Source: Defluviitaleaceae bacterium
GTDB lineage: Bacteria; Bacillota; Clostridia; Lachnospirales; WQUN01
Assembly: GCA_009781725.1 (NCBI GenBank)
Contig: WQVF01000039.1
Coordinates: forward strand, 1-32,655
DNA: 32,655 bases
Direction of reading: 5' to 3'
The position numbers were made by a program, and so were the translations under genes. Each line of letters opens with the position of its first letter. Positions within the stretch are counted from its first letter, which is position 1. Shown here in pieces: positions 7,118-14,558 of the stretch. Under the pieces are notes generated by a model. That model saw only the letters and a list, made by a program, of their open reading frames with translations, did no database searches and was not told the DNA's origin.

Positions 7118-8338
7118 ATGCAAGGAAGGAAGTACAAAAGAAGACTTGGGGCGATTTTATTAGCAGTGATAATGCTTATTGCCCCGGTAGCAGTCTATGG
7201 GATAGGGGAAAACGGTGAAGTAGATGTAGAAGAAGAATTCATCGTGGGATGGTCAGAAGTGGACATGGATGAACATGAGTTTTCAGGCAGTTTCTTAAGT
7301 TTGCAATTGGTGTGTGTCTATGGAAATTCGGCCCTTGCTATCATTACAACAGCTTGCGAGTCTTTGTTCTTTGCCACATCTGCCAACATGACTGACTGGG
7401 AAATCCGCAGTCCTGCTATTGACTGGTACATTTATTTTGAGGGAAGCTACTACTGGTATGCCGACGGGCTGTATCGCACCACGGATTGGCGGGAGGATTG
7501 GCAGTTCCACCCCACACCATATGATGAGAACTATGAATGGGATGGGATAATGTCATATATCTCAGAGGTCAATGAAAATATCCGGCAAGTCCCGACATTG
7601 AACCTGCTTGAAGGGAGTGTCACTCGGATAGAACGTCTTCCTTATTCAATAAACAATGAAATCATATGGGTAGGCTTTGCCACACAAAATGATAGCGTAA
7701 GGCAGATAAATCTTTTTATACAAAATAGATGGCTTAATCCCCTGGCAGAAGATGCGGTAACGGCTCTGGTGGGGATAGATGGGGTCAGATGGGCAAGAGA
7801 GGCTATAGAGTTTATGGTTGCCCGGGATTTGATGGATTTGAGGCTGTGTCCCGACAGCAGTCAACCCATAGTCTTTGACCCAATGGGCCGGGCAACCAGA
7901 GGTTCTGTGCTTGCTGCCGCCATCCGTGCATTGGAGCTTACAGCACCAGAAATGCCATATGGTGAGCATACCCCCTTTGATGACGTACCCCTATGGGGGC
8001 GAGGGGAGTATATAGATACTGCCAAGCGGCTGGGCTTGGTTGCGGGAATCGGCAATAATCAATTCGCCCCAGATCGGTCTATATCCCGGCAGGATATGAT
8101 GACCATGTTATATAATATTTTATTGGCTTTGGGCCAAATTGAGCCGGATTATAGCCTCAGGGCTTTGGGCCGATTTAGGGATTTGGGGGATATTGCTGAT
8201 TATGCAAGGCTGCCCATAGCTTCCCTGGCGAGGGCTGGAATCATTGCAGGAGATGGGATTAATATTAATCCGAGGGGGTATATGACCCGGGTGGAAGCTG
8301 CTGCTTTTGTTTGGAACTTGTATCGGGTCAGTAGATAA
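7118..8338 (+). CDS. Secreted protein with three C-terminal SLH domains
   Basis: The 406-residue protein begins with a basic stretch and a hydrophobic signal peptide (residues about 9-29, cleavage probably after VYG). Residues 30-205 are a Trp/Tyr-rich region of no recognised family. Three S-layer homology domains follow (about 218-275, 284-340 and 350-405); landmarks are FDDVPLWG, NQFAPDRSISRQDM and TRVEAAAFVWNLY. SLH domains bind pyruvylated secondary wall polymers, so the protein is probably displayed non-covalently. AAGGAGG lies 8 bases before ATG. A strong terminator follows at 8359-8390. Confidence 0.85.
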   Translation: MQGRKYKRRLGAILLAVIMLIAPVAVYGIGENGEVDVEEEFIVGWSEVDMDEHEFSGSFLSLQLVCVYGNSALAIITTACESLFFATSANMTDWEIRSPAIDWYIYFEGSYYWYADGLYRTTDWREDWQFHPTPYDENYEWDGIMSYISEVNENIRQVPTLNLLEGSVTRIERLPYSINNEIIWVGFATQNDSVRQINLFIQNRWLNPLAEDAVTALVGIDGVRWAREAIEFMVARDLMDLRLCPDSSQPIVFDPMGRATRGSVLAAAIRALELTAPEMPYGEHTPFDDVPLWGRGEYIDTAKRLGLVAGIGNNQFAPDRSISRQDMMTMLYNILLALGQIEPDYSLRALGRFRDLGDIADYARLPIASLARAGIIAGDGININPRGYMTRVEAAAFVWNLYRVSR

Positions 8339-8358
8339 TAGATTTTGTGGAGATTGCC

Positions 8359-8390
8359 AAAAAACCGTGCCGACCGGCGCGGTTTTTTCA
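8359..8390 (+). terminator. Intrinsic terminator after the SLH-protein gene
   Basis: AAAAAACCGTGCC (8359-8371) pairs with GGCGCGGTTTTTT (8376-8388) with one G-U wobble; the T-run is part of the stem. Confidence 0.85.
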
Positions 8391-8433
8391 CGTAAAAAAT
8401 AATTTACACTGTATGGCGTCATACGGATTTTTC

Positions 8434-8462
8434 TTGAAAGACTGTGCAAACTGCTGTATATT
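8434..8462 (+). promoter_or_regulatory. Strong sigma-A promoter for the 8502 gene
   Basis: TTGAAA at 8434-8439 and TATATT at 8457-8462 are spaced by 17 bases, 40 bases before the start codon. A small dyad (GTATG-GCGT-CATAC, 8411-8424) just upstream could be an operator. Confidence 0.6.
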
Positions 8463-8501
8463 TCATGTGATGTCAAACTGCTTTTTGGAAGAGGAATGCT
8501 T

Positions 8502-10214
8502 ATGAGAAAATCAAAACCATTTATCCTAATAGTACATGCATTGATTCTGGCATTAACCTCCCTTCCTATGACCATCCGCGCCACGGTAGATTCCATTCGG
8601 CCAGCCCATTTTACAATCAGTGTAGACAACCAAACCTATGAGCTTTGGGGATATACCTCGGAATGGGCGGTTCTTTATCTTTGCCTCCATGATATGGCTT
8701 ACATGCTTCGGGGTACAGCCGCGCAGTTTGATATTCGGGAGCCATTGGATGACCGTTGGGATTTTTGGATTATCAGAGGCGGAGCATATTCACCTACGGG
8801 AAACGAGTTTCAGCCCATACCCGAGGATCGCTGGGTCACTCGCTCTGATATGGGCCATCTGTTTGGGTGGCAGGGCAGCGGCTTTGACTATTATCCCGAG
8901 CAGACTCTTATTATCGGCGTTGACGGGGAGGAAGAGCCTGCTACTTCCGTTGCTGTAAAGACGATAATTGATGTAGATAATAGCTATATAATGGTAAGCT
9001 ACCTTGCAGCACTTCTTGGGTTTGACTTCCAATTCACCAACGACCCCTGGGAGGAAGTCGGTATATATGTCGAGGGTTTTGATTATGTATTCACAACGGG
9101 TACTCGCCCTCCTGCTGAGCTGCCGATTCAATCACCAGAAATGCTGGATATACTAATCCGCGCTTCCGGCGAATGGGTAGACATTGCATTCTTCGAAAGC
9201 CCATATATAGACGAAAGTATAATTTGGCCGATAGAAATGAGCATCCACTACTACGGCATCAATAAACCTGCCATCTGGTCTGTATCTCCCATTCGCCCTG
9301 AGTGGACGATTTATCGACGGGAGTGGGAATGGTTCTGGTGGTATCCTATGACCATGGAAACCATTGAAAACGGCATGGTGGAACTGACTGTAAGTCAGTC
9401 GGCACAGCGTCAACCAGCCTGGAGCGCAACAATCAACTACCCACCACCTACTATATCCCCTCAGCTCAACGGTATTCGAATGTTAATCGACCCAACACCA
9501 AGAGAGATTATCGATGATGGGATTTTCAGAGACCCCAGACAAGGAGATATAGACAGTATTATCCTCTATATTGGAGACAATCGGCACGTCCTAAGACGTT
9601 TTAATTGGGCATGGGATTATGACCCGGTACGCTATCAGGTTTTACCCACCGATAATGGTGGGATAATGCTGCGATATCTTCTTCATAGATGGGCATTTGG
9701 CCGACACGAAACAATGGAGTTGAGAATATACCGCTCCCCAGCTCCTATCAATGAAGGGGGATTTGTGTATTGGCAGAATTTTGACCGCCTTGTTGACCGA
9801 CTGGATATGGAACTAGTTTTTTCACAAACAGGCATTGATATAGATGACCGGATTATTTTTGAGTTTATTGACCGGGATGCAGAACATGGCCGGGTGTATT
9901 ATTACTCTATATGGCGTATGGGGGATAATCATCATGAAAACATAACACCTGCCGGCAATTACATTCGCGTTGATGTAAATGAAATAGTGGGAGAACCAGA
10001 GCCGACACCAGAGCCAACCCCAGAACCATATGGACCCTACGAGCCATACGAAATCTATGGGCCCTATGAGCCATATCTTCCTACATCCATCATTCATGAA
10101 GAACCGGAAACCACGCCTGCCTCATCCAGGCAATGGGTTATGATTCCGATAGTATTGGTTTTGACTGCATTAGCATTTGTTATCTATTTGCGTTATAATG
10201 CCCATACGCGTTAA
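8502..10214 (+). CDS. Secreted, C-terminally membrane-anchored protein with stalk-like N-terminus
   Basis: ATG at 8502 is preferred over ATG 8496 because GAAGAGG lies 7 bases upstream. The 570-residue product has a signal peptide (about 1-27). A beta-rich, Trp-rich domain follows whose start (FTISVDNQTYEL) resembles the copper-amine-oxidase-type stalk domain of clostridial exported proteins. A large unassigned region is followed by a Pro/Glu/Tyr-rich linker (about 500-535, PEPTPEP then EPYxPYEP repeats), one hydrophobic helix (about 545-563) and a short basic tail. It is probably tethered to the membrane with the stalk crossing the wall. No enzymatic motif was recognised. Confidence 0.7.
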   Translation: MRKSKPFILIVHALILALTSLPMTIRATVDSIRPAHFTISVDNQTYELWGYTSEWAVLYLCLHDMAYMLRGTAAQFDIREPLDDRWDFWIIRGGAYSPTGNEFQPIPEDRWVTRSDMGHLFGWQGSGFDYYPEQTLIIGVDGEEEPATSVAVKTIIDVDNSYIMVSYLAALLGFDFQFTNDPWEEVGIYVEGFDYVFTTGTRPPAELPIQSPEMLDILIRASGEWVDIAFFESPYIDESIIWPIEMSIHYYGINKPAIWSVSPIRPEWTIYRREWEWFWWYPMTMETIENGMVELTVSQSAQRQPAWSATINYPPPTISPQLNGIRMLIDPTPREIIDDGIFRDPRQGDIDSIILYIGDNRHVLRRFNWAWDYDPVRYQVLPTDNGGIMLRYLLHRWAFGRHETMELRIYRSPAPINEGGFVYWQNFDRLVDRLDMELVFSQTGIDIDDRIIFEFIDRDAEHGRVYYYSIWRMGDNHHENITPAGNYIRVDVNEIVGEPEPTPEPTPEPYGPYEPYEIYGPYEPYLPTSIIHEEPETTPASSRQWVMIPIVLVLTALAFVIYLRYNAHTR

Positions 10215-10262
10215 CACAACAAGGGGGGAAACCCGTTTTGACTACTCCAGGTACAAGCGCAT

Positions 10263-10317
10263 AGCAGAGGCTATTGCGACTAAAATCCAAATAAAATCAT
10301 AGACAATAGCCTTTGCT
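10263..10317. promoter_or_regulatory. Inverted repeat upstream of the CD3324-family gene
   Basis: AGCAGAGGCTATTG (10263-10276) pairs with CAATAGCCTTTGCT (10304-10317) with one G-U wobble, around a 27-base loop. It lies 32 bases before the ATG at 10350 and has no T-run. Possible leader structure or operator; function is inferred. Confidence 0.35.
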
Positions 10318-10349
10318 CAATCCTAAAGAAACTGCTTAGGAGGAGCAAT

Positions 10350-10634
10350 ATGCGCTATGTAAACGCAAAAGACATCTTCCCGGAGGATGTACTGGCGTTG
10401 ATACAAGAATATTCAGATGGTGCGTATATTTATGTTCCCAGAAAAGCAGAGAAACGAAAAAAATGGGGTGAAAGCACTGGCTCCAAGTTGGAAACCAGAG
10501 AGCGAAACGCCCAAATATACGCCCAGTATAAATCCGGTAACAAAGTCCAGGAGTTAGCCACAAGCCACTTTTTATCAGAAAAAAGCATTGAGAGAATAAT
10601 TACTCTTGGTAGAAAGCAAGAGCAAAAGGAATAA
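10350..10634 (+). CDS. CD3324-family small HTH protein
   Basis: The 94-residue protein begins MRYVNAKDIFPEDVLALIQ and contains GAYIYVPRK, both hallmarks of the CD3324 family of Mor-activator-like proteins. The C-terminal part (about 50-88, AQYKSGNKVQELATSHFLSEKSIERII) is a helix-turn-helix. It is presumably a DNA-binding regulator; targets are unknown. AGGAGGAG precedes the ATG. It is monocistronic, bounded downstream by the terminator at 10635-10668. Confidence 0.8.
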   Translation: MRYVNAKDIFPEDVLALIQEYSDGAYIYVPRKAEKRKKWGESTGSKLETRERNAQIYAQYKSGNKVQELATSHFLSEKSIERIITLGRKQEQKE

Positions 10635-10668
10635 AACGCAATCGCGATAATGACGATTGCGTTTTTTG
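10635..10668 (+). terminator. Intrinsic terminator after the CD3324-family gene
   Basis: AACGCAATCG (10635-10644) pairs perfectly with CGATTGCGTT (10654-10663) and runs into six T. Confidence 0.9.
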
Positions 10669-10772
10669 TTATGTGAATCATTATTTCCATCTAGTAGGCC
10701 ATTAAGGCCCGGCTTCCCAGCCAAGCATGAAAATTATACAGCTTGTTTTCGTATAATAAAGAGGAGTATCGA

Positions 10773-10808
10773 ATGCTCACATTTGCTTATGACTTGTACT
10801 GCTATTGA
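10773..10808 (+). CDS. Possible 11-codon leader peptide before the TIR gene
   Basis: ATG at 10773 follows GAGGAG by 7 bases and encodes MLTFAYDLYCY before TGA at 10806. A TATAAT-like box lies upstream near 10752. The stop overlaps the likely -35 of the TIR-gene promoter, so this could be an independent small transcript or chance. Confidence 0.25.
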   Translation: MLTFAYDLYCY

Positions 10809-10832
10809 AACATGTGTTATATTCTGTATATA
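10805..10832 (+). promoter_or_regulatory. Promoter of the TIR gene
   Basis: TTGAAA at 10805-10810 and TATATA at 10827-10832 are spaced by 16 bases. The -10 lies in a long alternating TA tract, so the exact hexamer is uncertain. Confidence 0.45.
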
Positions 10833-10891
10833 TATATTGTATCTCATTGCGTGATTTTAATTTGGTAGATATTCAGTTTGTAGGGGGACTT

Positions 10892-12151
10892 ATGGCTAAG
10901 AAAGTAAAAGTATTCATCTCCTATTCACATAAGGATACTGCATTCCGGGAAGAGTTAGGTGCCCATCTATCCTTATGGAGCGACGGTGAAATATGGTGTG
11001 ACAGAAAGATTCTTGGTGGGGAAGGTTGGGATGATAAGATAATTAGTAAATTGCGTGAATCGGATGTTATCATCATGTTGTTAAGCGCAAACTTTTTTGC
11101 TTCAGAGTACATTCAAAACGTAGAAATGCGTATTGCATTAGAACGACATATTTCCGGAAATGCTTTGGCTATCGGTATATTAATTAAAGATTGTGCTTAT
11201 CAAGGTACGCCTATAGCAAAGTTTCAATTACTCCCAAGAGGTTTAAAACCTATTGCGACAATCTCAACGACAAAACGTGATACTGTATACGCACAGGTTA
11301 TAAATGATATTATCGCAAGTGTAAGAAATTTTATTGATACACGAGATGGAGAAACACTTCACAGTACTAAGTCGCTTGGGAGCACTGTGGAAAAAACATA
11401 TAAAAGTACATCTAAATCACTTTATATAATTCCTATGCCATACAATAGAGAAGTAAAGGTAGACAGTGATTTTTTTACAAGCGCGATGCCACATTTTTCT
11501 GAACAACTTCGCATATTCACAAATCTCTCTATAAGGAATATTAATGAGTATAGAAAAGGTTATGAAAAACGTAGTGAGGGTGGACATAAAAGTGCGTCGG
11601 AAGATAGTGCGCGTATGATTCAGCAATTTTTGCAACGATTGTGCAGAGGAGTAAATGAGGTGTTTTTTACTTGGGGTGGAGTGAGAACACATTTTCGTTA
11701 TTTGCACACGGATAAAAATCAATATCTGAAACTCGCAGCGGTGGCATCTGGTGAATACGATTATAATTATGGAATGAAACCCATGCCTAGCGATAATATA
11801 TGCATGATAACTAAAGCGGCTGAACTTAAAACACCATTAATTTACAGCCTTAACAAGGAGTGGCATTATGGTGATGACCCTTCAATAAGGCCCTTCAAAG
11901 ATTACGTTACCTTCGTCATGATGGACGATATATTTACACATCGTGGCGAATATGTTTTAAGCATGGGGATTTCTTTTGACACCCCGAAAATGCACCGCGA
12001 TTTATATTATATCTTGACTTTATGCCGATTTGATGTTATCGTCTCGGGCATTATTAAGCACTTTGCAGATGCAATAAATGTGGACATTGTGGACACAATA
12101 CTACAGAACAAGGATTTAATAGAACAAGGCTTTTATTCCCATTCAATGTAA
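10892..12151 (+). CDS. TIR-domain protein with a C-terminal GAF-like sensor region
   Basis: ATG at 10892 follows AGGGGG; the 419-residue protein opens with a TIR domain (about 4-150). Seen: the KVFISYSHKD beta-A/box-1 strand, a WCDRKIL loop, SDVIIMLLSANFFAS, and Glu78 in the VEM segment at the place of the catalytic Glu of NADase TIRs. After a linker (about 155-190) comes a roughly 220-residue region. From about 270, its run of strands (THFRYLHTD, ICMITKAAELKTPLIYSL, YVTFVMMDD, YVLSMGISFD) and final helix look GAF-like; this is inference. Bacterial TIR proteins often act in antiphage defence by depleting NAD or making cyclic-ADP-ribose signals. A small gene follows 30 bases downstream, and both lie between two terminators. 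Confidence 0.8.
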   Translation: MAKKVKVFISYSHKDTAFREELGAHLSLWSDGEIWCDRKILGGEGWDDKIISKLRESDVIIMLLSANFFASEYIQNVEMRIALERHISGNALAIGILIKDCAYQGTPIAKFQLLPRGLKPIATISTTKRDTVYAQVINDIIASVRNFIDTRDGETLHSTKSLGSTVEKTYKSTSKSLYIIPMPYNREVKVDSDFFTSAMPHFSEQLRIFTNLSIRNINEYRKGYEKRSEGGHKSASEDSARMIQQFLQRLCRGVNEVFFTWGGVRTHFRYLHTDKNQYLKLAAVASGEYDYNYGMKPMPSDNICMITKAAELKTPLIYSLNKEWHYGDDPSIRPFKDYVTFVMMDDIFTHRGEYVLSMGISFDTPKMHRDLYYILTLCRFDVIVSGIIKHFADAINVDIVDTILQNKDLIEQGFYSHSM

Positions 12152-12181
12152 ATTTGTATGATTGTTAGGAGAGTGCATTAA

Positions 12182-12421
12182 ATGCCAGTATTAGCTAAGA
12201 GTGCGCAAGCTGATGAGTTCGACAATTATTATATAGAGCAGGATTTGCTCGAACAGGCTTTACTAGCTCATTCTGTAAATAAGCCTTTAGGGTACAAGAA
12301 AATTTGTTCCAGGATTAATGATATCTTGAATCGCGTTGTCCGGGACGAAGTACGTTATGGTGTATATAACGAACATGTTATATTTTCAAAGGAAGAATAT
12401 GCTGAACTGATTGCAGTATAG
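12182..12421 (+). CDS. Small protein of unknown function paired with the TIR gene
   Basis: The 79-residue, mostly helical-looking protein starts at ATG 12182, 30 bases after the TIR stop, with AGGAGAG upstream. No terminator or promoter separates the two, so they probably form one transcript that ends at 12465-12504. Residues about 36-60 (LGYKKICSRINDILNRVVRDEVRYGV) could form an amphipathic or DNA-binding helix pair. I recognise no family. By position it could be a partner, inhibitor or regulator of the TIR protein. Confidence 0.6.
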   Translation: MPVLAKSAQADEFDNYYIEQDLLEQALLAHSVNKPLGYKKICSRINDILNRVVRDEVRYGVYNEHVIFSKEEYAELIAV

Positions 12422-12464
12422 ATGTTATTGATTCATTAGAAAACCAACAATATATCTTTACTTG

Positions 12465-12504
12465 AACGCCGCGATGGAGAGTGATTCTCACTGCGGCGTT
12501 TTTA
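12465..12504 (+). terminator. Intrinsic terminator of the TIR operon
   Basis: AACGCCGC (12465-12472) pairs with GCGGCGTT (12493-12500), followed by TTTATT. A second small stem (GAGA/TCTC) lies in the loop. Confidence 0.85.
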
Positions 12505-12557
12505 TTACCCTCAATCTCGTTACATAACCGTCTTTTAGGTGGCATGTGGCCTGGTTG

Positions 12558-12578
12558 CACCCTATGATTTTTAGGGTG
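12558..12578 (+). promoter_or_regulatory. Hairpin enclosing the ribosome site of the DUF1062 gene
   Basis: CACCCTA (12558-12564) pairs perfectly with TAGGGTG (12572-12578). The right arm is the only Shine-Dalgarno-like sequence before ATG 12585, so pairing would hide it. Regulation is inferred. Confidence 0.4.
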
Positions 12579-12584
12579 AAAAAA

Positions 12585-13253
12585 ATGAAAGAAACAACTT
12601 GGTACATAGTACCGACAATAACACCAAATATCCTACGCCACTGCAGCAAATGCAATCGTAAAATGCCGTATTATTGCAGCGAAAAATTCCGGGCCAATGC
12701 CAATCAATCCCGAGTTGATATCTGGTTAATCTACAAATGTACAAAATGCGATAACACGTGGAAATTGACTCTTTACAAGGGGATGCGCCCTCATGAGTTG
12801 CCCGAAGGGTTATTTGATAAATTTGTCAACAATGATGTAAACTTAGCATGGCAGTATGCCTTTAATCGCAATTTTCTTAAGCAGCATGGGTATACAGTTG
12901 ATTACACCAATGTAGACTACACAGTCCATCAAAATGAACAAAATCTCCCCTCCCGTCATTGCGAGGAGTATAGCGACGAAGCAATCCAGGGTTTTGGATT
13001 GCTTCGCTACGCTCGCAATGACGAGCATAGGATTGCCAAAGATTGTCGTGGGAATGACGCATTCCTTCTACATGTAAAAGGTAGTTACAGTTTTGACCTG
13101 AAATTGAGTGCTTTGCTTGCCAGAGTACTAGATACATCCATCGGGCAAATAAAAAGACTCGCCGAATCAGGACGGATTTCAACGAGTCTGGATATTGACA
13201 TTATGAAATATAGGATTAAATCCGAGCACGATATTTCAATCAGAATAGAGTAA
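12585..13253 (+). CDS. DUF1062-family protein carrying an in-frame REP insertion
   Basis: The 222-residue protein starts at ATG 12585, after AGGGTG. The N-terminal half has HCSKCNRKM and YKCTKCDNTW, two CxxC pairs that probably bind one zinc, followed by LAWQYAFNRNFLKQHGY; this is DUF1062. The C-terminal part (FDLKLSALLARVLDTSIGQIKRLAESGRI) resembles the family's conserved end. Between them, residues about 124-147 are encoded by the palindromic repeat at 12956-13023 and read SRHCEEYSDEAIQ and GLLRYARND, unrelated to the family. The frame stays open, so the gene may work with an extra loop. It ends tail-to-tail with ylmH, overlapping by 14 bases. Confidence 0.75.
   Translation: MKETTWYIVPTITPNILRHCSKCNRKMPYYCSEKFRANANQSRVDIWLIYKCTKCDNTWKLTLYKGMRPHELPEGLFDKFVNNDVNLAWQYAFNRNFLKQHGYTVDYTNVDYTVHQNEQNLPSRHCEEYSDEAIQGFGLLRYARNDEHRIAKDCRGNDAFLLHVKGSYSFDLKLSALLARVLDTSIGQIKRLAESGRISTSLDIDIMKYRIKSEHDISIRIE
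12956..13023. repeat. REP-type palindrome inside the DUF1062 gene
   Basis: GTCATTGCGAGG and the inverted CTCGCAATGAC ends enclose GAAGCAATCCAG and GGATTGCTTCG arms. It is the same family as 5239-5316 and 18161-18232, and it is read through in frame by the host gene. Confidence 0.85.
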
Positions 13254-14010
13254 TCACTAGCGCAATCCTGTCCTTTTTTGTAGGGCCAGAAATATCATCA
13301 AGGCGTAGCCGGCCTACCTGCCGGATGGTTACAATATCCCCCTGGGCAAGCTGACGGGTCTTTTTGCCGATTGCCCAATTTACAAAGACCTTTTCGGCTT
13401 CGATAAAGGCTGCGGCTTTGCCACGGGATATGTGAAAGGCCTCGCTTATTACCGCATCAAGGCGTAGAGATGCGGCGGTTATCCGTTTCTGTGTGCCTGG
13501 GGTTTCTATCCCTGGTAGTTCTATATCTCGGGCGGCGGTTACGGTGGTTCGCCCAACTTCCAATAAGTTCTCAGTAATAAAATCCGCTACTTCCTCAGCT
13601 ACATACATTATAGCTCCGTCAGTCCCTATTCGGATATCCCCGATTTTACCCCGGTCAAGACTAAGACCCAGTACAGAGCCTAGGAAATCCCTGTGGGTAA
13701 GCTGCCGGGAAAAACGGCCTCTATATGTTATCGTTAGAGGAACGATGGGAAATGCATCCTCTGTAAAAGTCTCATCGGAATATGCCGGGGCAAATCCCAA
13801 TAGTTTGCGCTCTGCGCCCGGATACCCGCCATAGACCATCACTGCGACTCTCATTTTCACAAACTGCTGCAAAAAAACCACGCATCGCTGAGGATTCATG
13901 AAATCCGTAAAGGCGGCGTGGTTTTTGTTTTGAGCTTCCCTTGCCCGGTCTAGGGCCTTGGCGAAGAATAGGCGGTCTTCTGGTTCTCGGAAGGGATTGT
14001 CGGAATATAT
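13240..14010 (-). CDS. ylmH: YlmH-type S4-domain RNA-binding protein, apparent non-canonical start
   Basis: The conserved frame encodes about 256 residues: an N-terminal PFREPEDRLFFAKALDRA segment, then FTDFMNPQ, the GGYPGAERKLLGF motif, and a C-terminal S4 domain (about 180-245, RLDAVISEAFHISRGKAAAFIEAEKVFVNW). YlmH belongs to the S4 proteins linked to ribosome rescue and to the ylm/divIVA cluster. The frame upstream of the internal ATG at 13899 is family-like but holds no ATG, GTG, TTG or CTG before the stop at 14023-14025. AGGAGG (14019-14024) sits 8 bases before an ATA at 14008-14010 and 5 before an ATC, so a rare start is likely. The alternative is ATG 13899, which loses about 37 conserved residues. 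Confidence 0.8.
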   Translation of the reverse strand: MYSDNPFREPEDRLFFAKALDRAREAQNKNHAAFTDFMNPQRCVVFLQQFVKMRVAVMVYGGYPGAERKLLGFAPAYSDETFTEDAFPIVPLTITYRGRFSRQLTHRDFLGSVLGLSLDRGKIGDIRIGTDGAIMYVAEEVADFITENLLEVGRTTVTAARDIELPGIETPGTQKRITAASLRLDAVISEAFHISRGKAAAFIEAEKVFVNWAIGKKTRQLAQGDIVTIRQVGRLRLDDISGPTKKDRIALVITLF

Positions 14011-14026
14011 GATAATAACCTCCTAT

Positions 14027-14138
14027 CCGTCCATTATGGGCATTTCCGTCACCAACCAAGCATGAAAAGCGGAATCGCGGCTTCGCCGCTCAAAGTGGGT
14101 TTTGGGTTGCGCGCGCTTCGCGCACGCTTTCTAAAAAG
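14027..14138. repeat. 110-bp dispersed repeat, copy B
   Basis: It matches 4300-4409 from CCGTCCATTATG through TTTCTAAAAAG, including the GCGGCTTCGCCGC and CGCGCTTCGCGC palindromes. It ends three bases before the AGGAGG of ylmH on the minus strand and begins close to the 3' end of the PIN toxin gene. Confidence 0.75.
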
Positions 14139-14153
14139 CAGTTTAAGCTATTA

Positions 14154-14555
14154 TCACTGCACCCAGTCTACCATTTGTAAGCCATCTATGTTTTCGAAAT
14201 CTTTGGTGTTATTTGTGACTAAAATATACCCATTGGCTATGCAAAAAGCCGCAATTAGAATGTCAGAATCCTTTACCGTAAATCGTTTTACATATAATTC
14301 AGCATAAATTTGAGCGGCGTATTTCCATGCGGCTATGGTCATTTCTTCAATATGACAACTGCTGCATAGCTTTCCATATGCTTTTATTTATCTTGTTATT
14401 GGTTTAATATTCAACCCGCGCTGAATTTCATAGTTTGTGTAAGGTGGGATTACAAACCGCACTCCATCCCACTTGGCAGAAAATAAATTGCTTTGAGCTG
14501 ATAAATTGTTACGCATCAAGTGGATAACAGTGTTTGCATCAAATGCATAAACCAT
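14154..14555 (-). pseudogene. PIN-domain toxin (VapC-like) with an in-frame stop
   Basis: From ATG 14555 the frame reads MVYAFDANTVIHLMR, a PIN-domain start with its first acidic residue. After 55 codons it meets TAA at 14388-14390, in the same frame as the rest. The second half contains FTVKDSDILIAAFCIANGYILVTNNTKDF, the other PIN acidic residues and the TNNxKDF motif, and ends at 14154. Without the stop it would be a normal 133-residue VapC RNase. GAGGAGG precedes the ATG. It is probably inactive; an internal ATG at 14342 cannot supply the first acidic residue. Two separate polypeptides, or a sequencing error, are alternatives. Confidence 0.75.
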
Positions 14556-14558
14556 CTG

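Noticed and set aside
13772-14059. 95-residue minus-strand ORF with an ATG overlapping the ylmH start
   Set aside because: Its sequence has no family character, while the overlapping frame encodes the conserved YlmH N-terminus.
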